10,640 nucleotides of DNA from the NCBI GenBank assembly GCA_027296805.1, contig JAPUIR010000043.1, positions 1 through 10,640 on the forward strand. The letters run 5' to 3'. The stretch's first letter is position 1, and every line of letters begins with the position of its first letter. The notes under the pieces were generated by a model, which worked only from the letters and a program-made list of their open reading frames with translations, had not been told where the DNA came from and did no database searches. This document shows, one piece after another, positions 1-5,803 of this stretch. This stretch comes from Chloroflexota bacterium. Lineage in GTDB: Bacteria; Chloroflexota; Dehalococcoidia; Bin125. A program made the position numbers and the translations under genes.

Positions 1-97
1 GGCACATGATCACGCAGGGGCCCTGGTCGGGGCCGGCCTCGGCGATGTGCATGCGGATGCCGTTGGTGTCGATGAGGCGGTGGGTGATGTCGGCCAT
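1..97 (-). CDS. alpha/beta hydrolase (epoxide hydrolase-like), N-terminal fragment
   Basis: The minus strand from 97 reads an ATG-started frame that stays open to the window edge, giving 32 residues. It begins MADITHRLIDTNGIRMHIAE and continues AGPDQGPCVIMC. The pattern of a beta strand ending in NGIRMHIAEAG, then GP and a hydrophobic strand, is the typical start of alpha/beta hydrolases of the epoxide hydrolase and haloalkane dehalogenase group, where an HG(F/W)P oxyanion motif would follow just outside the window. An AGGAG Shine-Dalgarno sequence (plus-strand ctcct, 103-107) sits 5 bases upstream and supports this start. The catalytic triad is outside the window, so the reaction cannot be named. 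It is the first clear gene downstream of the leftward LexA-box promoter at 534-562, about 430 bases away. Confidence 0.7.
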   Translation of the reverse strand, partial: MADITHRLIDTNGIRMHIAEAGPDQGPCVIMC

Positions 98-150
98 GCG
101 TGCTCCTGGTGCGTCTGGTGCCCAGCGTGCAGGGTAGGAGAGCTTCGTCT

Positions 151-281
151 GGACAGGGGGGCTGCACCCCCCTGAGACCCCCCGCATGTTCGCGCCACGG
201 GGGGTAGCGGTGCGCGGAATGTTAGGAGTTGGAATGCCAACGTAGACTCTGGTGGCGGAGTGGGGAATCGCTACGGAAGCG
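151..281 (+). repeat. structured intergenic repeat, copy 1
   Basis: This element occurs again at 2026-2192 in the same orientation. It has three hairpins. CAGGGGGG (154-161) pairs with CCCCCCTG (167-174) over a 5-base loop. ACCCCCCG (177-184) pairs perfectly with CGGGGGGT (198-205) over a 13-base loop. CGCT (269-272) pairs with AGCG (278-281). A block of 33 bases (176-208) is identical to 2085-2117, and the distance from the second to the third hairpin is conserved (92 versus 93 bases) with moderate similarity between. No open frame is conserved in it. It lies upstream of the hydrolase start and is followed by a run of nine G (281-289). It looks like a dispersed palindromic repeat of the REP/MITE-like class; mobility is not shown. 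Confidence 0.75.
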
Positions 282-533
282 GGGGGGGGTAGTCACGGGT
301 CGATCACCGCGGCGGGTCGAGCCTGGTCGGCTGACGGTGGCCGGGGAGGGGAACAGGGCCATGGGACGAACTCGAGGCGGGCGGCTGGGGGGCGATGAAG
401 CGGGCCCAGTCGCGGGGCACAGGAGCAAGGTCCGATGGGGGATGCGTTCCGGGTCCTCCGGAGGTCGCGCGGCGATCGAATTGTGTCGGGATGGGCTCCT
501 GTCTTATCTCGTTTCGGAATGGGTCGTGGAGTC
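282..533. other. intergenic stretch without a recognisable gene
   Basis: Together with the repeat at 151-281 this makes a gap of about 435 bases between the hydrolase start and the LexA-box promoter. Frames open on both strands, but they encode arginine- and proline-rich low-complexity peptides with no ribosome binding site at a plausible start and no family resemblance, as expected of chance frames in high-GC DNA. Visible features are a G9 run (281-289) and a 10-bp palindrome CCTCCGGAGG (455-464). If the promoter at 534-562 is active, this stretch is transcribed leftward as a leader of the hydrolase gene or as a non-coding RNA. Confidence 0.5.
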
Positions 534-562
534 AGTATAGAACATATGTTCTTTCTTGGCAA
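534..562 (-). promoter_or_regulatory. leftward sigma-70-like promoter with a perfect LexA-type (SOS) operator
   Basis: Read on the minus strand there is TTGCCA (562-557; 5/6 to the -35 consensus), a 17-base spacer, and TATACT (539-534; 5/6 to the -10 consensus). Almost the whole spacer is occupied by a perfect 14-bp palindrome, AGAACATATGTTCT (539-552), whose core GAAC-ATAT-GTTC is the textbook Gram-positive LexA box. An operator between -35 and -10 is the expected architecture for repression. The -35 starts 8 bases past the stop of the crotonase gene, so this is a new transcription unit running left towards the hydrolase start at 97. Expected transcription start is near 526-528. Binding by LexA is inferred from the motif; the lexA gene is not in the window. 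Confidence 0.65.
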
Positions 563-570
563 GGGTGAGA

Positions 571-1395
571 CTAGCGACCGTCGAAGCGGGGCTCGCGGCG
601 TTCGACGAAGGAGTTGACGCCTTCGATGCGGTCGTTGGAGAAAGTGACGAGAGGGAGGGCCATCTCGGACCAGAGGATGGCGTTCTCGAAGTCCATGCTG
701 GCGGTCTTGTAGGCAAGGAGCTTGCCGACCTTCTGGCCGATGGGCGGGCCGGCCTCGACTTCGAGGGCGAGTTCCATGGTCCTGCTTTCGAGGTCTTCCG
801 GCTCGACGAGGTAGTTGGTAAGACCAGCTTGGTGGGCTTCCTGCGCGTCCATGAAGCGGCCAGTCATCATCATCTCCATGGCTTTGCGCCAGCCGATGAT
901 CTTGGGGATTGACCAGAAGCCGCCCAGGTCGGCGTAGAGGCCACGTTTGACGTAGGCAACCTGGAAGCGGGCCGCGGTGCTGCCCACGGCGAGGTCGCAG
1001 TGGCAGACAAGGTCGAACCCGGCGCCGACGCAGGCGCCGTTGATGGAGGCAATCACAGGGACATCGAGGCGCTTGAGGGCGATGTAGGCCTCGGTCTCGA
1101 CGCGGAAGTTGAGGCGCGCGCCTTCAATGTCCATGGGGGCGTCGGCGGGAGGCGGCTCGCTGTCCGGGTCGGCGGCGCCGCTGTGGTCCATGCCGGCGCA
1201 GAAGCCGCGTCCGGCGCCGGTGATGACGACGCAGCGGACGCTGCGATCGGCCCGGGTATCGATGCAGATGCGCTGGAATTCGCGGAGCAGCGGGAAGGTG
1301 AGGGCGTTGAGTTTCTCGGGGCGATTGAGGGTGATCCAGAGGATGCCGTCGCGCTCGCCGCGGCGTTCGGTGAGAATGGGCTGGTCGTCGCTCAT
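571..1395 (-). CDS. enoyl-CoA hydratase/isomerase (crotonase) family protein
   Basis: 274 residues, the usual length of a single-domain crotonase acting on acyl-CoA thioesters. The first oxyanion-hole strand is VVITGAGRGFCAGMD (about 56-70), and the second is INGACVGAGFDLVCHCD (about 118-134). The C-terminus SFVERREPRF fits the usual (F)xxKRxPxF ending. The AYVKRGLYADLGG segment (147-159) resembles dienoyl-CoA isomerases: Asp128 and Asp156 match two of their acidic active-site positions. The position where hydratases and these isomerases carry a Glu appears to be Tyr148. Substrate is therefore open; fatty-acid or aromatic-acid degradation are both possible. The start ATG (1395-1393) has AGGAG (plus-strand ctcct 1405-1409) nine bases upstream. 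It is transcribed divergently from purE and has no co-directional neighbour in an operon. Confidence 0.88.
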   Translation of the reverse strand: MSDDQPILTERRGERDGILWITLNRPEKLNALTFPLLREFQRICIDTRADRSVRCVVITGAGRGFCAGMDHSGAADPDSEPPPADAPMDIEGARLNFRVETEAYIALKRLDVPVIASINGACVGAGFDLVCHCDLAVGSTAARFQVAYVKRGLYADLGGFWSIPKIIGWRKAMEMMMTGRFMDAQEAHQAGLTNYLVEPEDLESRTMELALEVEAGPPIGQKVGKLLAYKTASMDFENAILWSEMALPLVTFSNDRIEGVNSFVERREPRFDGR

Positions 1396-1526
1396 GGGGG
1401 GCTGCTCCTGTGCTGAGCGGCGAGTCTAACGGACGCGCTCGTCGTGCTTATGCTGAGCGAGTCTCTGGTCGGCCAGTCCACGCGAAGCGAGCCCGCCCTG
1501 GGCGCTGCGCGACAAAGGAGGCAGCG

Positions 1527-2030
1527 ATGCCGAATTCGCCCAACCCCGTGGTGGGAATCGTGATGGGGTCGCAGTCGGACTGGCCCACGATGCAGGTGGC
1601 GGCAGAGACGCTGGACGCGCTGGGGGTGCCGTACGAGGCGCGGGTGCTGTCGGCGCACCGGGTGCCGGACGAGACGGGGGCCTGGGCGGCGTCGGCCTCG
1701 GAGCGGGGGATGAAGGTGTTGATCGCGGCGGCGGGGGGCGCGGCGGCGCTGCCTGGGGTGGTGGCGGCGAAGACGCTGCTGCCGGTGATCGGGGTGCCGA
1801 TGGAGGGCTGGGCGCTACAGGGTCTCGATGCGCTGCTGTCGATGGTGCAGATGCCGCCGGGGGTGCCCGTGGGGACGGTCTCGATCGGGAAGCCGGGGGC
1901 CACGAACGCGGCGCTCTACGCGGCGCACATTCTGGCCGTGGAGGACGCGACGGTGCGGGAGGCGTTGGCGGCTTACCGAGCGCGGCGGTCGGAGCAGATC
2001 CTGGAGAATCCAGACCCGCATTCTTCCTAG
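1527..2030 (+). CDS. purE: 5-(carboxyamino)imidazole ribonucleotide mutase (class I PurE)
   Basis: 167 residues, the normal length for class I PurE, which moves the carboxyl group of N5-CAIR to C4 to give CAIR in purine biosynthesis, working as an octamer with PurK. Signature elements: GIVMGSQSDWPTM (10-22) for phosphate binding, SAHR (42-45) with the catalytic His44, the glycine-rich loop AAAGGAAALPGV (67-78), GVPMEGWALQGLDALLSMVQ (89-108), and VSIGKPGATNAAL (118-130). In most relatives the glycine loop reads GGAAHLPG; here the His is Ala74. The start at 1527 is chosen because a strong AAAGGAGG (1514-1521) precedes it by 5 bases and homologous sequence begins there; an upstream in-frame extension to 1410 lacks similarity. 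No purK lies next to it in the window: the next gene is convergent. Confidence 0.93.
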   Translation: MPNSPNPVVGIVMGSQSDWPTMQVAAETLDALGVPYEARVLSAHRVPDETGAWAASASERGMKVLIAAAGGAAALPGVVAAKTLLPVIGVPMEGWALQGLDALLSMVQMPPGVPVGTVSIGKPGATNAALYAAHILAVEDATVREALAAYRARRSEQILENPDPHSS

Positions 2031-2192
2031 ACAGGGGGGCTGCCTGCCTGGAGGTCGCTCGTGGAAACTCGCTCCGGCCCCTGCGACCCCCCGCATGTTC
2101 GCGCCACGGGGGGTAGCAATGCATGGAATGGCAGGGGTTCGGAAGGCGCACGGTGGATCGGGTGGTGGAATTGGGGGTCGCTACGGAAGCGA
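2026..2192 (+). repeat. structured intergenic repeat, copy 2
   Basis: Second copy of the element at 151-281. It begins over the purE stop codon (2028-2030), with CAGGGGGG at 2032-2039. The perfect hairpin ACCCCCCG (2086-2093) with CGGGGGGT (2107-2114) and its 13-base loop are identical to copy 1, as is the whole 2085-2117 block. The terminal hairpin TCGCT (2178-2182) with AGCGA (2188-2192) has a 5-bp stem here. The first hairpin is 31 bases longer than in copy 1. The element fills most of the gap between the convergent purE and reductase genes, so it may also serve as a transcription barrier, although no T-run follows the hairpins. Confidence 0.75.
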
Positions 2193-2217
2193 CGTTCGGA
2201 TCCACCCAGGGGAGAGG

Positions 2218-2985
2218 CTAGGGGCGGTGGCGGTAGCGGAGGTAGACCTCACCCGTTTCCGGATTGGGGATAGCGTGGATCAGTTCCATGCGGGTGAGAC
2301 CGTCGACGGTGGGGGTGGTGCTGGTTTCAATGGCGGTCAGTCCGTGAGTGCCGCCGACGATGAGCGGGCCGACGGTGAGGAAGAGCTCGTCGAGAGCGTT
2401 GGCCTGGAGCAGAGCGCCGTTGAGTGTGGGCCCACCCTCGACGAGGAGGACATCCGCGCCTAGTTCGTGGCGCATGTGGCGCAAGGCACTGGGCAGGGTG
2501 TCGTGCGGGGGGACATCGATGACGGGGCGGCCGGTGGCGACGAGGGCAGCGCGGCGGTCGTCGGGGGCGGAGGTGGCGAGGTAGAGGACGGCGTCGAATT
2601 CGTCGTGGGCGGTGAAGAAGCGGCGGTCGAGGGGGAGGTCACCGCTACGGCTAATGACCGCCGCGGTCGGGGAGGGGGGTTTTCCGCGCTCGCGACGGAT
2701 GGCCTGGAGCTCTTCGGCGTCGATCCGGGAAGAGGTGCCGCTGGCGCGGAGCGTGCCCGCGCCGTTGAGGATGACGTCCGCGTTGACGCGCAGTTCGCGC
2801 ATGAGGCGCTGGTCAGTGGGGGAGCCGAGGCCACGCTCGCGACCCTCCACGGCGACCTTGCCGTCGAGGGAGGCGACCATGTTGACGAGGATGTAGGGGC
2901 GGTGGGCCGGCGCCGGCGGCAGATCCAGCGCGGTGTAGTCGGGCTTGCCCGGGGGATAGGCACGATAGGCGTGGGGCATCGACAT
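2218..2985 (-). CDS. RibD C-terminal-type (DHFR-fold) pyrimidine reductase family protein
   Basis: 255 residues. It matches the RibD C-terminal domain, the NADPH-dependent reductase fold that in riboflavin synthesis reduces the ribosyl-aminopyrimidine intermediate. Visible family motifs: ILVNMVASLDGKVAV (32-46), GSPTDQRLMRELRVNADVIL (54-73) followed by NGAGTL, ADVLLVEGGPTLNGALL (177-193), and DELFLTVGPLIVGG (199-212). There is no N-terminal zinc deaminase domain, so it is not a full bifunctional RibD, and no rib genes are nearby in the window. It may be a stand-alone reductase of the riboflavin pathway or a related dihydrofolate-reductase-like enzyme with another substrate. The start at 2985 (or the Met two codons later) has no clear Shine-Dalgarno sequence; a 16-bp tandem duplication directly abuts it. 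Confidence 0.85.
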   Translation of the reverse strand: MSMPHAYRAYPPGKPDYTALDLPPAPAHRPYILVNMVASLDGKVAVEGRERGLGSPTDQRLMRELRVNADVILNGAGTLRASGTSSRIDAEELQAIRRERGKPPSPTAAVISRSGDLPLDRRFFTAHDEFDAVLYLATSAPDDRRAALVATGRPVIDVPPHDTLPSALRHMRHELGADVLLVEGGPTLNGALLQANALDELFLTVGPLIVGGTHGLTAIETSTTPTVDGLTRMELIHAIPNPETGEVYLRYRHRP

Positions 2986-3017
2986 AGGTTACTGAGTGGG
3001 GAGGTTACCGAGTGGGG
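2986..3017. repeat. 16-bp tandem duplication in the divergent intergenic region
   Basis: AGGTTACTGAGTGGGG (2986-3001) is followed directly by AGGTTACCGAGTGGGG (3002-3017): 15 of 16 bases match. It begins on the base next to the reductase start codon, in the 116-base gap between two divergent genes, so it could be a pair of operator half-sites or a simple slippage duplication. The units are not palindromic and match no binding site known to me. Confidence 0.6.
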
Positions 3018-3101
3018 CGCCCCGGGGCTGGGGAGGACAGGTCGGCGGCGGCTAGGCGACGCGGCCTTCAGCGCCGCTGTCGTAGCACCTAGGCTGCCTC
3101 C

Positions 3102-4565
3102 ATGTCGTTCAGCGCCGCCGACATCGATCGCACGCGCGAGGCGTGTCACCAGGTCCTCACGCAGCACCAGCTCCCGGGGCTGGCGCTGGCGGTCGTGCAC
3201 GACGGGCGCCTGGTCTACGGGGAGGGATTCGGCTGGGCGGACATCGCCAAGCGACGCGAGCTGACGCTCTCCAGCCGCCAGCGGATCGGGTCGATCACGA
3301 AAACGATGACGGCGCTGTGCATCATGGCGCAGGTCGACGCCGGCGCACTCCGGCTCGATACGCCGATCGTCGGTCTGCTGCCAGAGGTACGCTTCATCGG
3401 CGAGGGGCAGGCGGAGGCCCTGACGATCGAGCATCTGCTGACGCACACCGGCGGGATCGGCGAGGCACCGACGCGGGCGCACCTGCAAGACCCCGAGAGC
3501 GAGCTGTGGTCGGAGTCGCCGGACCTGTTGCCAGCCGACGATCGCTACCCGGACGGGATCGAGATCGAGGTGGATCCGGGCACGAAGTGGGCCTACGCCA
3601 ACCACGGCTACGGGCTGCTGGGCGACATTCTGGTGCAGCTAGAGTCGGCGCCCCTGGCACAGATCCTGCGTGACCGAGTCTTGCGGCCGCTGGGGATGCG
3701 CGACAGCGATATCCGTGACCGTCCGCACCACAGCCTGGCGTCGGGCTACCACCGGGCGCTGAGCACGGATGAGCGCGCGTCGCGGGGCAATGTGGAGCTG
3801 TGGGCGAGCGATGAGCCGCCGCAAGATGCAGTGAACATCAAGGGCGGCTACGTCTACATCCCGATCCCGGCGGCGGGATCCGTGCAGAGCACGGCGCGGG
3901 ACATGGCGCGCTACGCGGTTGCGCTGCTCGACCAGGGAGCAGGGATCGTCGATGCGGCGTCGTTCGCGGCGATGGTCGCGCCGCAGTGGGAGCCGCATCC
4001 GCGGCTGACGTCGCTGGGCTTGTCGTTCATGCGGCAGGAGCGCTTCGGGATGGCGAGCTTCGGACACGGGGGCGGTGTCGTGGGCGGATGGAACACGGAG
4101 CTGGCGCTGTTCCCGGAGCGCGATTTGGGCGTCGCGATCCACTTCAATCTCGACAATGAGGTCACGACCGCCGCGCGCTCGACGATCATCCAGGCGGTGC
4201 TGGACGCGACGGTCAAGCCGCTGCCCACGATCGCGCCGGATGCGGGGATCGTGGCCGGTGCGCCCGGGCAGTACGAGGCGGCCGCCGGCGACCTGACGAA
4301 CACGCGCATCCGGCAATCCACGGGCCGGATCTCGATCGAGGAGGCAGAGGGCGGGCTGCGGCTGCGGTCGCGGCGAGGAAGCTACGCGGAGGGGGTGGCG
4401 CTGCGTCCCGCGGACGCGGATGAGCCGGAGCGCTTCCAGATCGACGACGGCGCGGTGGAACCGCTCCAGGTGGTCTTCAGCAAGGACGAGAGCGGCCGGG
4501 TCGATGGGCTGTTGATGGATCGCTGCGTGCGGATGCAGCGGTCCGCGGATTCCCGCCAGGTCTAA
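3102..4565 (+). CDS. beta-lactamase-fold serine hydrolase (class C / esterase EstB-like family)
   Basis: 487 residues. Residues about 8-370 form a penicillin-binding-protein/class C beta-lactamase-type domain. Conserved elements in order: LPGLALAVVHDGRLVYGEGF (24-43), the nucleophile motif S64-I-T-K67, LTIEHLLTHTGGI (107-119), the Tyr165-Ala-Asn167 motif, and His322-Gly-Gly324 in place of the KTG box. Residues about 380-487 form a separate beta-rich C-terminal region, like the lipocalin-like tails common in this family. These proteins hydrolyse esters, D-amino peptides or beta-lactams; the HGG box favours an esterase/peptidase over a true beta-lactamase, but substrate cannot be read. No signal peptide is seen, so it is probably cytoplasmic. 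Start 3102 fits the family N-terminus, though no strong ribosome binding site precedes it. Confidence 0.9.
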   Translation: MSFSAADIDRTREACHQVLTQHQLPGLALAVVHDGRLVYGEGFGWADIAKRRELTLSSRQRIGSITKTMTALCIMAQVDAGALRLDTPIVGLLPEVRFIGEGQAEALTIEHLLTHTGGIGEAPTRAHLQDPESELWSESPDLLPADDRYPDGIEIEVDPGTKWAYANHGYGLLGDILVQLESAPLAQILRDRVLRPLGMRDSDIRDRPHHSLASGYHRALSTDERASRGNVELWASDEPPQDAVNIKGGYVYIPIPAAGSVQSTARDMARYAVALLDQGAGIVDAASFAAMVAPQWEPHPRLTSLGLSFMRQERFGMASFGHGGGVVGGWNTELALFPERDLGVAIHFNLDNEVTTAARSTIIQAVLDATVKPLPTIAPDAGIVAGAPGQYEAAAGDLTNTRIRQSTGRISIEEAEGGLRLRSRRGSYAEGVALRPADADEPERFQIDDGAVEPLQVVFSKDESGRVDGLLMDRCVRMQRSADSRQV

Positions 4566-4643
4566 TCCGCGGCGCGACACACAGCGCGTCCGCCGGGGAG
4601 CACATACGCTGGTTGGGTCGTCGGGGAGCATCGGAGAGAAACC

Positions 4644-5723
4644 ATGCGTATTCGTGCGTCTCTGCAACATTTCTTGCTCGTGCCTCTTGCGCTCGCCCTC
4701 CTGCTGGCCGCGTGCAGTGGGGGCGACGACGATTCCTCGGGAGGCGACGCGGATCAGTCGTCTCAGGCGGTCGCAGCAGAGGCCCAATCAGACGATCAGT
4801 CCGAGGGCCAGGCCGATGCCGACGATCCAGGGTCAGAGGACGACGAGGAAGAGGGGCAGGACGCGCCCGCGCCGAGCGGTGACTACGAGCGCGCTCTGAC
4901 GAACATCGTCGACGACGTGGAACAGCGGCTGGACGATGCGGCGGACGAGTTTCAGCGAGCATTCCTCGGGAACCTGGATGGCGTTGATCTGGACGACGAG
5001 GCCGCGCTGAATGAGGCGCTCGCGGGCGCGCTGGGCGACTTCGTGCCGCGCATCGTGAGCATCGTCGATGGCGGGCTGGCAGAGCTGGAACGCCTCGATC
5101 CGCCGGACCGGTTCGAAGATGACCACAACCGCTTCATCGCAGGGCTGCGTGAGATCACGCGGCTTCAGCGGGAGGGCTTCGATGCCGCCCTGGAAGCGGA
5201 CTTCGACTTCGAGGCGGGCTTCGACGATCTGAACGCGGCGTCGGACGCTTTGGAAGCGGAGCTGGAGCGGGAGCTGTCGCCAGAGTTCAACGCGTTGGTA
5301 GCGTCGTTCTTCGCGGACGACGACGATGAGGACGATTCCAGCTTGGCTGACTTGGTGGGGGACGAGAACGTCACGCTGAGGCAGGGCGACTCCACGATCA
5401 CGGTGGGCGGGCAATTGCCGGACGGCTTCCCGGAAGCGCTGATCCTGCCAGGGGCGACGCTGGACTCGACGCTCGGCAGCGAAGTCGACGGGGTGCGGAC
5501 GGCGATTACGTTCTGGGAGACGGAGCAGGAGCCGTCGGAGGTGCTGGACTTCTACGCCGGGGCCCTGGTCGAGGCAGGCTACGCGGCGGAGCAGGAGCGG
5601 ATTGATCTACCGGGCTTCAATTCGATCACTGTGCTCGGCGCGGACGGTGAGCCGGTCGTGAGCATCATCGCGACGGGGGAGAACGGGACGACGACCGTGA
5701 TCCTGTCGCTGGTCGACTTCTAG
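4644..5723 (+). CDS. lipoprotein with one copy of an acidic helical module and a C-terminal domain
   Basis: 359 residues, no family recognised. Residues 1-23 are a lipoprotein signal peptide, with lipobox LAAC and Cys24 as the expected lipidated residue. Residues 25-79 are a very acidic Asp/Glu/Ser/Gln linker, as in surface proteins held away from the membrane. Residues 73-230 are one copy of the module described for the downstream gene: it starts DAPAPSGDYER, has a LDPPDRFEDDHNRFIAG core (151-167), and ends ELSPEFNALVASFFADDDD. It is predicted mostly helical from its heptad-like hydrophobic pattern. Residues 243-359 form a beta-rich C-terminal domain with EVLDFYAGALVEAGY (299-313), shared in outline with the next gene. 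GGAGAG (4633-4638) precedes the start. No enzyme motif is visible; a role in binding or envelope stability is only a guess. Confidence 0.85.
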   Translation: MRIRASLQHFLLVPLALALLLAACSGGDDDSSGGDADQSSQAVAAEAQSDDQSEGQADADDPGSEDDEEEGQDAPAPSGDYERALTNIVDDVEQRLDDAADEFQRAFLGNLDGVDLDDEAALNEALAGALGDFVPRIVSIVDGGLAELERLDPPDRFEDDHNRFIAGLREITRLQREGFDAALEADFDFEAGFDDLNAASDALEAELERELSPEFNALVASFFADDDDEDDSSLADLVGDENVTLRQGDSTITVGGQLPDGFPEALILPGATLDSTLGSEVDGVRTAITFWETEQEPSEVLDFYAGALVEAGYAAEQERIDLPGFNSITVLGADGEPVVSIIATGENGTTTVILSLVDF

Positions 5724-5803
5724 GGCGGTCCGGGTACGGTCGGTTCCAGCGGCCCGAGCGGCCTCTGATAGCATCGGTCGACTGTTGCCGGGCATGGATT
5801 GCC

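Noticed and set aside
281-289. Run of nine G as a possible phase-variable tract.
   Set aside because: It is intergenic, adjacent to the repeat, and not inside a promoter spacer or gene, so no switching consequence is visible.
229-562. Open frames on both strands in the gap between the hydrolase and the crotonase gene.
   Set aside because: They encode Arg/Pro/Gly-rich low-complexity peptides, overlap each other and the repeat or the promoter, and lack ribosome binding sites and family resemblance.
1411-1459. TGCTGAGCG direct repeat (1411-1419 and 1451-1459) between the divergent crotonase and purE genes.
   Set aside because: Nine bases at a spacing of 40 is weak evidence for an operator, and no clear promoter hexamers could be tied to it.
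1426-2205. Long minus-strand frame over purE.
   Set aside because: It is a Pro/Ala/Ser-rich shadow of the purE reading frame; purE has a strong ribosome binding site and full family motifs.
3639-4787. Minus-strand frame of 382 codons over the serine hydrolase and lipoprotein start.
   Set aside because: Arg/His-rich shadow of high-GC coding sequence crossing two well-supported genes.
3083-5774. TAGCAC/TAGCAT hexamers ahead of the serine hydrolase and second lipoprotein as -10 elements.
   Set aside because: No -35 at suitable spacing was found, so they are not listed as promoters.
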